Translations under genes and position numbers: made by a program
From: Metasolibacillus fluoroglycofenilyticus
Lineage (GTDB): Bacteria > Bacillota > Bacilli > Bacillales_A > Planococcaceae
DNA: 64,000 nucleotides
Direction: 5' to 3'
Assembly (NCBI RefSeq): GCF_003049645.1
Contig: NZ_PYWK01000001.1
Coordinates: 1,767,487 to 1,831,486, forward strand
Notes under the pieces: model-generated
Database searches by the model: none
Told to the model about the DNA's origin: nothing
The model's input: the letters and a program-made list of their open reading frames with translations, nothing else
Shown: positions 9,301 to 18,360 of the stretch, piece after piece
Position numbering within the stretch: the stretch's first letter is position 1
How the letters are laid out: each line of letters opens with the position of its first letter

Positions 9301-9481
9301 CATAGTAAGGACAGCAATAATCCAAATTATTAATGTAAAAGAAATGGTTAACCAAAAAGTATTTACAGCTGTCCTATCATCTTGTTTAGTCTTTTTTATA
9401 ATGCTCACTAGATTTAAACAAAAAACAATACCTAATATCGGCATAAAGTATAAACCTAAAAACGCAAAAAAATAGCATCAT
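9292..9481 (-). pseudogene. Small membrane protein gene, frameshifted in a poly-T tract
   Basis: On the complement, AAAGGGGGA is followed by ATGATGCTA and then seven T. Read straight, the frame started at 9481 or 9478 does not continue into the following membrane-protein reading. If the T-run were six long, the frame would read MMLFFAFLGLYFMPILGIV and run on to the stop at 9292: about 62 residues with two membrane helices (FMPILGIVFCLNLVSII and a second one, ISFTLIIWIIAVL) around KKTKQDDRTAVN. As it stands, only an internal ATG at 9444 gives a 50-residue product in that frame. It may be a true frameshift, a slippage-controlled gene or a sequencing error. Family unknown. Confidence 0.55.
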
Positions 9482-9503
9482 TCCCCCTTTATTACTTTAA
9501 AAA

Positions 9504-9554
9504 GGCAAGTGACCTGTTTAAGAACCTTCTACAGTTGGTCACTCGCCTCTTTTT
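9504..9554. terminator. Bidirectional terminator next to deoD
   Basis: GGCAAGTGACC (9504-9514) pairs with GGTCACTCGCC (9537-9547), one mismatch, with T-runs on both strands. It ends deoD on the minus strand. Confidence 0.75.
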
Positions 9555-9581
9555 GGTTTACTTTAAACGCCGCTATATCAA

Positions 9582-10286
9582 CTATTCCTGAATCGCAGCC
9601 TCAAGTGCTACTTTCATCATGTCATTGAAAGTTGTTTGGCGTTCTTCTGAAGAAGTTGCTTCACCTGTTAAGATGTGGTCTGATACTGTTAAAATAGATA
9701 GTGCTTGGCGACCATATTTGGCAGCCAATGTGTAAAGTGCAGCTGTTTCCATTTCAACTGCTAATACACCGTAACGCGCTAATTTTTCATTTTGATTTTC
9801 CTCTGAATAGAACATATCTGCTGTCATAATATTCCCTACTTGAAGGTTTAAGCCTGCTGCTTGACCAGCATTGTAAGCTTTTAATAATAAATCAAAATTA
9901 GCCGTTGGGGCATAATCGATGCCATTGAAAATAATTTCATTCATTTTAGAGTCTGTCGATGCTGCTTGCGCTAAAATAACGTCACGCACCTTTACATCCT
10001 TTTGAATCGCACCGCAAGTACCTACACGAATTAATTTTTGTACGCCATACTCTTCCATTAGCTCATTAATATAAATCGAAATAGATGGTACACCCATGCC
10101 TGTCCCTTGAACAGATACACGCTTTCCTTTATAAGTACCTGTATAGCCAAACATATTTCGTACTTCGTTGTAGCATGTAACATCCTCTAAAAAAGTTTCA
10201 GCAATATACTTCGCACGTAAAGGGTCCCCGGGAAGTAATACGATGTCAGCAATTTCACCTTGTTTTGCATTAATATGAATACTCAT
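9582..10286 (-). CDS. deoD: Purine-nucleoside phosphorylase, DeoD type
   Basis: About 234 residues from the chosen start ([20 protein letters not shown]). It shows the hexameric PNP pattern: [14 protein letters not shown] phosphate loop, GTGMGVPS, and the catalytic Asp in [10 protein letters not shown] near the end; VEMETAALY binds the ribose. It phosphorolyses purine (deoxy)ribonucleosides to base and (deoxy)ribose-1-phosphate for salvage. The longer frame starts at 10316, but GAGGGACAAAATT before 10286 and the family N-terminus favour the shorter form. It stands alone with its own terminator. Confidence 0.96.
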   Translation of the reverse strand: MSIHINAKQGEIADIVLLPGDPLRAKYIAETFLEDVTCYNEVRNMFGYTGTYKGKRVSVQGTGMGVPSISIYINELMEEYGVQKLIRVGTCGAIQKDVKVRDVILAQAASTDSKMNEIIFNGIDYAPTANFDLLLKAYNAGQAAGLNLQVGNIMTADMFYSEENQNEKLARYGVLAVEMETAALYTLAAKYGRQALSILTVSDHILTGEATSSEERQTTFNDMMKVALEAAIQE

Positions 10287-10375
10287 AATTTTGTCCCTCG
10301 TTTCATTATTAGTCATTTCACATCATACTTGTTTTACGCTTTTTCCGCAAGGTTAGACGTCTTGCTTTTGTTTTT

Positions 10376-10600
10376 TTATTCACCATATATCTCCAAATAT
10401 AAAGACCAAAGCTCATCGAAGGTTGCCGCAGTTAGAATATCATCTCCTTGCATCTCGATATACTGTGATAATTCCTCAAAAGATGTCGACATTTTAGGAA
10501 AACTAGTATCACGAAAACATGCCTCCGCAAACTGAGACTTAGCATCATTTGCTAGTCCATCGCGGTATGTTAAAATGTAAGAATAAAAAGACTTTTTCAA
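10376..10600 (-). CDS. yozE: YozE/UPF0346-family small protein
   Basis: 74 residues, TTG start behind AAAGGAGAG. It closely follows B. subtilis YozE in pattern: SFYSYILTYR near the start, DTSFPKMSTSFEELSQYIEM in the middle and ATFDELWSLY near the end. The family has a SAM-like helical fold; its function is unknown. Monocistronic, divergent from the chemoreceptor gene. Confidence 0.88.
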   Translation of the reverse strand: MKKSFYSYILTYRDGLANDAKSQFAEACFRDTSFPKMSTSFEELSQYIEMQGDDILTAATFDELWSLYLEIYGE

Positions 10601-10668
10601 AAATTTCTCTCCTTTTCACAAAAATCTACTTCACAAAGCATTAATATATAGGTAAACTTATTAAAGTG

Positions 10669-12516
10669 ATGAATAATTTATCCTATAGAAAGATGGTGAC
10701 AAATTTGCTATTAAAAAGGAATAAATTGAAAAGGGCTGCACCAATAAAGCTTTTCGCAAAACGAAAAAAAGAAAAGCAGCCAAAAGCACCCGTAGAGAAA
10801 AAGAAAAAGGCTAGATTTTATCAGCTTATTCGCGGACGAATATTACTTGTTTTCTCTTTATTATTAGCGATTATTCTCGCCATGGAAGTGCTATCGTATA
10901 CTAATATTACTAAATTACAAACAAGCTTGCGAGATTTTGCTGATGAAAATTTGCAACAGCAAATTTCAATAAATAATTTAGCAAGCGATATTGCGAAGCT
11001 TTCCAGTCATGAGCAGACATTTCTCATTACAGGAAAAGAAGAAACTTTACAACATTACGAGATGGTTAAAGAAAATATTAATACGAATATTGCTGAGCTA
11101 CAAGTAATTTTGGAGGATTTTGAAGAAGCTTCTAATATTCTAGCTTCAATCAAACAGCTTTATAGCGTTTATTTAACACATTCTCAAAATATGATTGATA
11201 CACGCACTAAGTATGGCTTTGAAAATGCCCAAAAGCTAATGCACAATGGGGGTGGGCAATCATTAAAAGCATATATTGACGATTATTCGGTCAATTTAAT
11301 CGATTTATTAGAAAGTAAAAATGAAGAATTGATTAAAGAGCTTGAGCAATATGCAAGCGCCACTAAAATATCATTCTTTACGCTATCAATTATCGCAATG
11401 ATTTTAACGATTATATCTGGCTACATATTGTTTAAATCAATTCGACGTAACACGCACTCTATCAATACATCTATTTTAGATATTGCGAGTACTGGTGGCG
11501 ATTTAACACGACGTGTACGTGTTAAAACAAATGATGAATTTGCGCAAATTGCTGACTCAACAAACACATTAATCCATTCAATTTCTACACTTGTAAAGCG
11601 CGTTTCTGGCTTAGCAGAAAATGTTTCTGCAAGCTCTCAGGAATTAATGGCAGCAGCAGATGAAAACGCAAGAATGATTGATTCCATTGCGCATTCTACG
11701 CAGGATATTGCAAATGATAGCAATACAATTATTAAACGAATGGGACAAGCTGCCCAAGATATGCAATTGCTTGAGCAATCGATGCGTGACTTAAATGAAG
11801 GTGCAACAGAGGTTCATCAAGCCTCTGAGGAAATGCGTATTGTAGCAAATAACGGTAGCAAATCTGTTAACCATTCTTCAACAGTGATGATGGACATTGA
11901 AGAAACAATGGCGAATACAACAATGACTGTTGAAGCACTTGGAAAAAAATCTGGAGAAATTACTTCTATTATTAGTACGATTACAGGTATTGCAGAGCAA
12001 ACAAACCTGCTTGCACTAAACGCAGCCATCGAAGCTGCACGAGCTGGTGAGCACGGGAAAGGCTTCGCTGTCGTAGCAGATGAAGTGCGTAAACTAGCGG
12101 AACAATCGCAAAAAGCGGCACTTGAAGTAACCGGTATCATTTCTTCCATCCAAACAGAAGTAAAATCAATTATTGCGCAAAATCATGATGGTGTGCAATC
12201 TGTTATTAAAGGCGTAGAAGTTGCAAATGAAACGAATGATTCTCTTGATAAAATTTTAAAACAAACAGAACGAACAACAGAAATTATTGCTCGTATGGTA
12301 GAGAAAATAAATGTGACATTAGACTATAGCAACGCAGTGAATACTTCCTTTGTTGAAGTAAATGCGATTGCAGAGCACACAGCTTTCAGCACAGAAACGA
12401 GCGCTTCTGCAGCAATGCAAGGCTCTGCATCAATGGAGGAAATTAACGCAGCCGCTTCTGAATTAGCGAAGCAGGCAGACGATTTACGCAATGTTGTTGG
12501 AGAGTTCAAAGTATAA
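10669..12516 (+). CDS. Methyl-accepting chemotaxis protein (transmembrane)
   Basis: About 615 residues. An unusually basic, 50-residue cytoplasmic N-terminus ([20 protein letters not shown]) precedes TM1 ([17 protein letters not shown]). An extracellular helical sensor of about 160 residues follows, then TM2 ([20 protein letters not shown]), a HAMP domain and a long coiled signalling domain. Its hairpin tip is [20 protein letters not shown] with [16 protein letters not shown]. It would sense a ligand and control CheA through CheW. Starts at GTG 10666, ATG 10669 and ATG 10693 all have weak ribosome sites, so the exact start is uncertain. Ligand unknown. Confidence 0.93.
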   Translation: MNNLSYRKMVTNLLLKRNKLKRAAPIKLFAKRKKEKQPKAPVEKKKKARFYQLIRGRILLVFSLLLAIILAMEVLSYTNITKLQTSLRDFADENLQQQISINNLASDIAKLSSHEQTFLITGKEETLQHYEMVKENINTNIAELQVILEDFEEASNILASIKQLYSVYLTHSQNMIDTRTKYGFENAQKLMHNGGGQSLKAYIDDYSVNLIDLLESKNEELIKELEQYASATKISFFTLSIIAMILTIISGYILFKSIRRNTHSINTSILDIASTGGDLTRRVRVKTNDEFAQIADSTNTLIHSISTLVKRVSGLAENVSASSQELMAAADENARMIDSIAHSTQDIANDSNTIIKRMGQAAQDMQLLEQSMRDLNEGATEVHQASEEMRIVANNGSKSVNHSSTVMMDIEETMANTTMTVEALGKKSGEITSIISTITGIAEQTNLLALNAAIEAARAGEHGKGFAVVADEVRKLAEQSQKAALEVTGIISSIQTEVKSIIAQNHDGVQSVIKGVEVANETNDSLDKILKQTERTTEIIARMVEKINVTLDYSNAVNTSFVEVNAIAEHTAFSTETSASAAMQGSASMEEINAAASELAKQADDLRNVVGEFKV

Positions 12517-12552
12517 AAAACGTCCGAAAAGCACTGCTTTTCGGACGTTTTT
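12516..12552. terminator. Bidirectional terminator between the chemoreceptor and msrB
   Basis: AAAAACGTCCGAAAAGC pairs perfectly with GCTTTTCGGACGTTTTT around a three-base loop. Convergent genes on both sides share it. Confidence 0.9.
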
Positions 12553-12566
12553 ACCGTCTACTGTCA

Positions 12567-12998
12567 CTACTCAAACAAAGCTTTATATTTACCGTAGCCC
12601 TGCTCCTCCAGCTCCGCCATTGGGATAAAACGCAATGCCGCCGAATTTATACAATAGCGCATGCCTCCTAAATCCTTCGGTCCATCTGGGAAAACATGTC
12701 CTAAATGGGAATCCGCTGTTTTACTCCGAACTTCTACACGTCGCATGCCATGCGATGTATCAAAATGCTCTGTCACTTCCTGTTCCTCTAACGGTTTTGC
12801 AAAGCTTGGCCAACCGCAGCCTGCATCGAACTTATCAAGCGAAGAAAATAGCGGCTCACCCGAAACGATATCAACGTAAATCCCCTGTTCAAAATGCTGG
12901 TCATATTCATTGCGATAAGGTGGCTCTGTCCCCTGCTGTTGCGTTACATAATATTGCATTTCATTTAATTCCTTCAATCGCTGCTCTTTATTTATCAT
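12567..12998 (-). CDS. msrB: Peptide-methionine (R)-S-oxide reductase MsrB
   Basis: About 143 residues. The MsrB core is clear: [41 protein letters not shown] and the catalytic Cys in [11 protein letters not shown]. The CxxC zinc pairs of other MsrB forms are absent. It reduces methionine-R-sulfoxide in proteins using thioredoxin. The gene overlaps the end of msrA; candidate starts lie at 13007 (GTG), 13004 and 12998. The last is best spaced from GGGGTG. Confidence 0.95.
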   Translation of the reverse strand: MINKEQRLKELNEMQYYVTQQQGTEPPYRNEYDQHFEQGIYVDIVSGEPLFSSLDKFDAGCGWPSFAKPLEEQEVTEHFDTSHGMRRVEVRSKTADSHLGHVFPDGPKDLGGMRYCINSAALRFIPMAELEEQGYGKYKALFE

Positions 12999-13521
12999 GT
13001 CCATCACCCCAATGTTTTTCTCTAAATGCGACGCGCCCTGAGCCTACTGCATAGCGCTCATAATGCGCAGGATTTTTCTGATAATAATGCTGGTGGTATG
13101 CCTCTGCTGCATAAAAAGGCTTTGCGGGTAAAATTTTCACTGCAATGGGCGCAGCAAACTTGCTAGAGGCTTGCAAGGCGGCCTTAGAGCGCTCAGCTAT
13201 TTCACGCTGCTCCTCACTATGATAAAAAATCGCAGTTGTGTACGATTCCCCTCGGTCATAAAATTGTCCCCCTGCATCAGTTGGGTCTATAAGCGTCCAA
13301 TATAGCTCCACAAGCTCTTCATAGGAAAATAACGCTGGATTGAAGGAAATTTGAACCGCTTCTAAATGCCCTGTCGTTTCAGAGCAAACCTGCTCATATG
13401 TCGGGTTTTCCACATGTCCACCTGTGTAACCTGAAACTACGGATTCGATTCCTTCTACTTCATCAAATGGTTTTACCATACACCAAAAGCAGCCACCTGC
13501 AAACGTTGCATATTCTAACAT
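12988..13521 (-). CDS. msrA: Peptide-methionine (S)-S-oxide reductase MsrA
   Basis: 177 residues. The nucleophile Cys lies in [12 protein letters not shown] (residues 9-20); [27 protein letters not shown] is the usual follow-on block, given here in part. It reduces methionine-S-sulfoxide. It overlaps msrB by about 11 to 20 bases and begins one base after the stop of the ypmS homologue, so ypmR-ypmS-msrA-msrB form one operon, the same order as in B. subtilis. AGGTGAAATAA precedes the ATG. Confidence 0.96.
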   Translation of the reverse strand: MLEYATFAGGCFWCMVKPFDEVEGIESVVSGYTGGHVENPTYEQVCSETTGHLEAVQISFNPALFSYEELVELYWTLIDPTDAGGQFYDRGESYTTAIFYHSEEQREIAERSKAALQASSKFAAPIAVKILPAKPFYAAEAYHQHYYQKNPAHYERYAVGSGRVAFREKHWGDGHDK

Positions 13522-14100
13522 TTATTTCACCTCTTCTGCTGGAATTATGATTTCTAATAATATTTTATCATTTTTCAAATCAATTTCTTTAGCACGAACT
13601 CTCGAGCCAGAAGCAATATTGATTCGCGATAAATCAACGTAAATTTCCTCCTCATTCGGTCTAACAATCATCCAGCTCGGAAATTCAATCGCATCTTTCA
13701 TGAGCTTTAGCACAGTCGATGGTGGAATATTTAATTTTCCTACATTTACCTCTGTTTGCTTTAGACGTATGTTACCATCGCTGACAATAGGCTCAAAATC
13801 CATCGAAATAGGAACTGTAATACCGAAGACAATTAACTCACTAAATAACTGTACTTGCTCGTTTACTTCTATTTCTACAGGTACCGGTGATTTCTCTAAC
13901 GGCCCTTTTCCCATATATTTTTTAGCGATTGCTTCAAATTCTTTTGCCGTTGTTTGAACCGTTAGCACATGCCCAGTTATTTGTTGCTGTTCTGGAATTG
14001 CTTTTCCTTCTACTTTCGAAGTCGCCAAATAAACGATAAAAACAATTGAAAAAATAACCGCTCCTGCGAGTAAAAAAAAGGCGACTTTCCATTTATTCAT
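13522..14100 (-). CDS. ypmS: YpmS-like DUF2140 membrane-anchored protein
   Basis: 192 residues: a single N-terminal membrane helix (VAFFLLAGAVIFSIVFIVYLA), then an extracellular beta-rich domain ending in EIIIPAEEVK. The pattern and position between ypmR and msrA match the DUF2140 protein YpmS. Function unknown. It is separated by only eight bases from ypmR and directly abuts msrA. Confidence 0.85.
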   Translation of the reverse strand: MNKWKVAFFLLAGAVIFSIVFIVYLATSKVEGKAIPEQQQITGHVLTVQTTAKEFEAIAKKYMGKGPLEKSPVPVEIEVNEQVQLFSELIVFGITVPISMDFEPIVSDGNIRLKQTEVNVGKLNIPPSTVLKLMKDAIEFPSWMIVRPNEEEIYVDLSRINIASGSRVRAKEIDLKNDKILLEIIIPAEEVK

Positions 14101-14108
14101 CTATTGTA

Positions 14109-15020
14109 TCACTCCTCAAATCCAATCAAGCCATCCGTCATTTCTTCAATACCACATGCCGTCATTGCAGATACAATGCGCTCTGTCATTCGCTCATAAC
14201 CTCTAGAATTAGGATGGAAAAAATCTGTATGGTACACTAAATCCTCATTCGTATGAAACAGGTCTATTACAGGGACAAAGCACGCGTTCCCATCCTCTTC
14301 TGCTAACTGAATAATTTCATTATTCCATTCTACAATAATTTCTTCAAATGGAGTGATTTCATCTACGACAATCGAGAAAGGGTTATAAAAACCAATTAAA
14401 ATGAGGGGGGCTTCTGTATTTTTAGCACGAATTCTTTTAATAATTTGCTCGTAATTATTTTTAAAATTTACCTTTTCCTCATCAAACATCTCTTTCTTTA
14501 AAGAAAAGATATCCGTCTTGACTACTTTCATGACATCATTACCACCCATTGTTATCGTAACCAAATTAGCGGTTGCTAATTCCTTATCATAATGCCCTTT
14601 TTCAAGAAGTGCCAACAGCTGCTCACTGCGACGCCCTCTTTTCCCTCGATTATCTAATGTTACAGATGCAATTGCAGGCCATTTCTCAAGCCTTTCAATC
14701 AAACGTTCAGTAAATCCTTGACGTTTATATTCATCGCCTACGCCGTCCGTTAAAGAGTCTCCTAGTGCAATATACTCTATATCCTTTGCATCTATTTCCT
14801 TTCGGCTCAGCCAGTCTAATTGAAAAATTTCACTGAGCTTATCTACAATGCTTTCCCTTTTCATTTGTTCAATATAAAGGGCATCATCTATTGGTAATGG
14901 CACATTCGACGTACCAAGCGATTTCTCATACTCTTCCTGCGTTATATCGGACTCATCCACCGTCACTGAGCAAGCAGCTAGTAATAAGCAACAACATAAC
15001 ACACTAACAAACAGCCTCAT
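14109..15020 (-). CDS. ypmR: YpmR-like SGNH/GDSL-hydrolase lipoprotein
   Basis: 303 residues. A lipobox LLAACS places the lipidated Cys near residue 17. The SGNH blocks are present: block I ALGDSLTDGVGDEY (Ser nucleophile), block III GGNDVM, and block V HPNSRGY with the catalytic His; DNRGKRGRR is block II-like. Family enzymes are esterases or lipases; this one would act outside the membrane on an unknown ester. First gene of the ypmR-ypmS-msrA-msrB operon. Confidence 0.88.
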   Translation of the reverse strand: MRLFVSVLCCCLLLAACSVTVDESDITQEEYEKSLGTSNVPLPIDDALYIEQMKRESIVDKLSEIFQLDWLSRKEIDAKDIEYIALGDSLTDGVGDEYKRQGFTERLIERLEKWPAIASVTLDNRGKRGRRSEQLLALLEKGHYDKELATANLVTITMGGNDVMKVVKTDIFSLKKEMFDEEKVNFKNNYEQIIKRIRAKNTEAPLILIGFYNPFSIVVDEITPFEEIIVEWNNEIIQLAEEDGNACFVPVIDLFHTNEDLVYHTDFFHPNSRGYERMTERIVSAMTACGIEEMTDGLIGFEE

Positions 15021-15503
15021 TCGTTCCTCTTCCCTACCAATCTTTAAATATTAAAACTACTATTTTTAACTTATGTATAATTCATTATAAAGGATATGAC
15101 GAAAACAAACACGGGAGGGCATCCAACATGCCGTGCGCAGACGTCATATTCGATGCTGTCAGTGGTGTTTCTTCCAAAAATCCACTCGAAGAAAATAGCA
15201 AAAGGATTCATTGAATATAGGATAAACAGCCAGTTTAATGGATTTTCTTCTAAGTAGCAGAAATTAAACTTTCACTGTACATACTAAATGGAAACATCCG
15301 GTAAGGTCATTTTATGTTGACATTGTATTGAAAGAATGATTTTCTCCTCTTTTTTACTTAGAAGAAACACCACTAAAGTCAGTACTTCTGTCAATTCTAA
15401 AAAAAGCTCTCTCTATTGTCATAAGCAAACATTTTATCAAAACACCAACGAAAGCGTCCAAAATGTCGGCTTCTGCACGGCATTTTGGACGCCACTTCTA
15501 GTC
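15021..15503. repeat. Two facing copies of dispersed element family A
   Basis: No gene. Left copy (15113-15176) starts GGGCATCCAACATGCCGTGC and runs into CAGTGGTGTTTCTTC. Right copy, reversed (15500 to 15355), starts GGCGTCCAAAATGCCGTGC, has a full hairpin at 15454-15492 and also ends in AGTGGTGTTTCTTC. The 14-base AGTGGTGTTTCTTC therefore occurs as an inverted pair about 185 bases apart (15162-15175 and 15362-15375). The structure resembles a non-coding element with terminal inverted repeats, or two head-to-head insertions. Confidence 0.6.
15454..15492. terminator. Terminator-like hairpin after degV
   Basis: GCGTCCAAAATG pairs with CATTTTGGACGC around a 15-base loop. It is the hairpin of a family A element and lies 12 bases past the DegV stop on the minus strand. 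Confidence 0.55.
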
Positions 15504-16346
15504 CTATTCCGCAAAATAAATAAAGCCAATTGCTCCTGGACCTGTATGTGTACTAATAATTGGTGAAGTAAATGCAATTTCTGCATTATCAAAGCCTGTG
15601 GATTTAATTAAATCCAACAACGGCTGTCCCATCGTCTGTAACCCACCTGCATGTGAGAGACCTACACCTTTAACTGTTTTACCAGCAGTATCTTCTTGGA
15701 ACTGTTTAAATAAATAATTGACGACTTGTTTATGACTACGTGCTTTTGATACAGGTGTATATTCTCCGCCCTCTAAGCTAGCGATTGGCTTAATATTTAA
15801 TAATGAACCAATCATCCCCTTGCCTTTACCGATACGGCCACCTTTAATTAAGTTTTCTAGCGTATCAACAACAACATATAAGTTCGTATTCTCACGCACT
15901 ACATCTAAGCGCGCTACAATATCCTCCATTGAAGCGCCTTCATCGCGTAAGCGAATCGCTTCACGGATTTGGAATGCTAGACCAAATGCAATAAAGCGTG
16001 AATCCACAACTGTCACATCTGAAGTCGTCATTTCAGCAGCTTGTCGAGCAGATTGAACTGTGCCACTCATACCACCTGTCATATGAATTGATAAAACTTG
16101 GTCGCCATCTTTTCCAAGCTCGTCGTATAGCTCTTTAAATTTTCCAGGTGCAGGCTGTGAACTTTTTGGGAGCTCAGATGAACGTTTCATTATATCCATA
16201 AATGTGATAGGTTCTATATCTATCCCATCTACATATGTATTTTGTCCAATTGAAATTGTTAATGGCACAACATGTATGCCATGTTTCGTAATTTCCTCTT
16301 TCGTTAAATCACACGTTGAATCAGTTACAATATGAATTCGTCCCAC
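15504..16346 (-). CDS. DegV-family fatty-acid-binding protein
   Basis: About 280 residues. The DegV pattern is complete: IVTDSTCDL at the start, SQPAPGKFKELYDEL (family SxPxxG block), HMTGGMSGTVQSARQAA, VVDSRFIAFGLAFQ, LIKGGRIGKGKGMIGSLLNIKP and a C-terminal HTGPGAIGFIYF. These proteins bind a fatty acid; some (FakB) present it to the fatty acid kinase FakA. No fakA is in the window. The GTG at 16346 is better spaced from AAAGGAT than a GTG at 16355. Confidence 0.92.
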   Translation of the reverse strand: MGRIHIVTDSTCDLTKEEITKHGIHVVPLTISIGQNTYVDGIDIEPITFMDIMKRSSELPKSSQPAPGKFKELYDELGKDGDQVLSIHMTGGMSGTVQSARQAAEMTTSDVTVVDSRFIAFGLAFQIREAIRLRDEGASMEDIVARLDVVRENTNLYVVVDTLENLIKGGRIGKGKGMIGSLLNIKPIASLEGGEYTPVSKARSHKQVVNYLFKQFQEDTAGKTVKGVGLSHAGGLQTMGQPLLDLIKSTGFDNAEIAFTSPIISTHTGPGAIGFIYFAE

Positions 16347-16540
16347 TAATGACACATCCTTTATATTCTTCTTTCCTATTATAAGTAACTTGAATTACTA
16401 CTGTAAAGGTGACAAATGTAATCACTATTCATTGATAATTGTCTTTTTTCCATATGACATATTGTAGTTACAACTAATGACAAATATGTCTGTCTAAAAA
16501 ATATCTATTTTACTATAGTATTTAACAAGGAGTGATTTCA

Positions 16541-17179
16541 ATGCAAAACATCGTTTTCGATTACAAATCAAAAAATGAAGAGCTATGGAATGCAATTACA
16601 CATGGTATTGGCTTATTTATCAGCATCCCTGTTTGTGTCGTTCTTATTTTACAAGCTATTGCTACAGGCGGCGTTGTCGAAGTCGTCTCATACAGTATTT
16701 TTGGGGCATCGCTTATCATATTATTTTTAAACTCTACACTACTACATAGCATGCCTTTACGCTTTAAACGCCTTTTTGCAATTCTTGACCATTCAGCTAT
16801 CTATATTTTAATCGCTGGAACGTACACACCGTTTTTAGTCGTTATTTTAGATGGCGTTTTAAGCATTACATTATTATGTATTATTTGGGGTATTGCGATA
16901 TTTGGGGTCGTTTTTAAATGTTTATTTATTCATCGCTTCGAGACATTTTCTTTAGGCCTGTATATCGCAATGGGCTGGCTCATCATTTTTGTGATAAAGC
17001 CGGTTTATGCATTTTTACAATTGGAAGGCTTTTTATTGCTGCTAGCAGGTGGACTGTTCTTTACATTCGGCGCTATTTTCTACGCTTGGCATCGACTCCC
17101 TTACAATCATGCAATTTGGCATCTTTTCGTTATCGCAGGCTGTGCTTGTATGGTAGGATGTGTGCTATTTTATTTGTAA
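16541..17179 (+). CDS. Hemolysin III/PAQR-family membrane protein (TrhA/YqfA-like)
   Basis: About 212 residues, seven predicted membrane helices. Diagnostic residues of the family are visible: ELWNAITHGIG at the start, the HSMPLRFKRLF segment, LDHSAIYILIAGTYTPF and the late HAIWHLFVIAG. These place the conserved Asp and three His of the PAQR metal site. The family affects membrane fluidity and lipid metabolism; 'hemolysin' is historical. AAGGAG upstream favours ATG 16541 over a GTG at 16532. Confidence 0.9.
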   Translation: MQNIVFDYKSKNEELWNAITHGIGLFISIPVCVVLILQAIATGGVVEVVSYSIFGASLIILFLNSTLLHSMPLRFKRLFAILDHSAIYILIAGTYTPFLVVILDGVLSITLLCIIWGIAIFGVVFKCLFIHRFETFSLGLYIAMGWLIIFVIKPVYAFLQLEGFLLLLAGGLFFTFGAIFYAWHRLPYNHAIWHLFVIAGCACMVGCVLFYL

Positions 17180-17275
17180 ATAACAGGACTTTTCTATCAA
17201 AAAACGGCTTTCTTGAAACTTTTACTAGAAAAAACAGTATAAATAGTATTCAAGTATAAAGGAGCTGTAATACAA

Positions 17276-18109
17276 ATGCAGAAAAAAATGTTGTTAGCAT
17301 TAACCGGTGTAGCAGTTATTGCTGCCGGCTGTAGCACAACGGCGACACCGAAAGAAAATACGACTGAAAAAAGCGATTTATCACTAGAAGAAGTATTTAC
17401 AAAGAGTGTTGAGAGACAAAGTGAAATTCAAAGCTTTAATGCAACAATTACAATGACACAAGTAATGGATATTGGAGATGGCTCAAAAGCCGATACAACA
17501 GCTAATTTAAAAATGGGTGCAGTAAAAGAACCTATGCAATTTTTTGTTGATGGTTCAATTTCCATGACAGAACAAACAAATGGTGAAAAATTCGATATGC
17601 CACTCAAAATGTATATGACTGCCAATGATGGTTTTTATGCTTACGACAGCGCATCAGAAACATGGTTAAAGCTGCAGCAAGAAGCTTCATTAGAGGAATT
17701 ACTAAATCAAGCAGGGGTACAAGCAGATGTTTCTGAGCAACTAAAATTGTTAGAAAAATATGCTGATGACTTTACATTTGAGCAAACGAATAATGAATAT
17801 ATTTTAACGCTAAATGCTAGCGGCGATAAATTTAAACAATTAATCGAAGAGCAAGTAGCAATGACAATGCCTGATGCGCCTGTTGAACAATTAGAAAATC
17901 TATCTTTTGATGACACTACTTATCAATTAACGATTGATAAAAAGACGTATGATATGAAAGAAATGAAGATGGATATGATTATTACAATGGAAGTGGAAGG
18001 CATAACAGCGAAGATTGACCAGAAATCAACAACAAAATACGAAGATTTTAATAATACAACGATTACAATTCCTCAAGAAGCACTAGATAACGCGCAGGAA
18101 GTACAGTAA
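17276..18109 (+). CDS. Lipoprotein of the DUF6612 type
   Basis: 277 residues. Signal peptide with lipobox IAAGCS (Cys at about residue 19). The rest is a single LolA/LppX-like beta domain: repeated strands such as FNATITMTQVMDIG, MPLKMYMTANDGFYAYDS and LTIDKKTYDMKEMKMDM. I recognise the general DUF6612 pattern seen in many Bacillales lipoproteins; function unknown. AAAGGAGCTG precedes the ATG. Monocistronic. Confidence 0.75.
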   Translation: MQKKMLLALTGVAVIAAGCSTTATPKENTTEKSDLSLEEVFTKSVERQSEIQSFNATITMTQVMDIGDGSKADTTANLKMGAVKEPMQFFVDGSISMTEQTNGEKFDMPLKMYMTANDGFYAYDSASETWLKLQQEASLEELLNQAGVQADVSEQLKLLEKYADDFTFEQTNNEYILTLNASGDKFKQLIEEQVAMTMPDAPVEQLENLSFDDTTYQLTIDKKTYDMKEMKMDMIITMEVEGITAKIDQKSTTKYEDFNNTTITIPQEALDNAQEVQ

Positions 18110-18311
18110 AACTACAATTAATAAGACTAATTAATAGCTTTTATTCATTCTTCTTGACTTTTTAAGCCTTGAGAAAAATAATACATTGCGAAAAGTTTCT
18201 ATTATTTTTCCTAGCTAATGATAACGGCTTAAGCCGTTTTTATTTACACAAATAGAAAGAAGTCGTGTGACAATTTATTTTGGCTAACGCAAAAATATTT
18301 AATATAGATAC

Positions 18312-18360
18312 AAAGGGCTGTTCGAAAAGGTATATACTTTTCCAACAGCCCTTTATTTTT
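18312..18360. terminator. Terminator of floT
   Basis: AAAGGGCTGTT (18312-18322) pairs with AACAGCCCTTT (18344-18354), with inner GAAAAG/CTTTTC. It sits at the end of the floT frame and may also stop transcripts from the lipoprotein gene. Confidence 0.8.
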
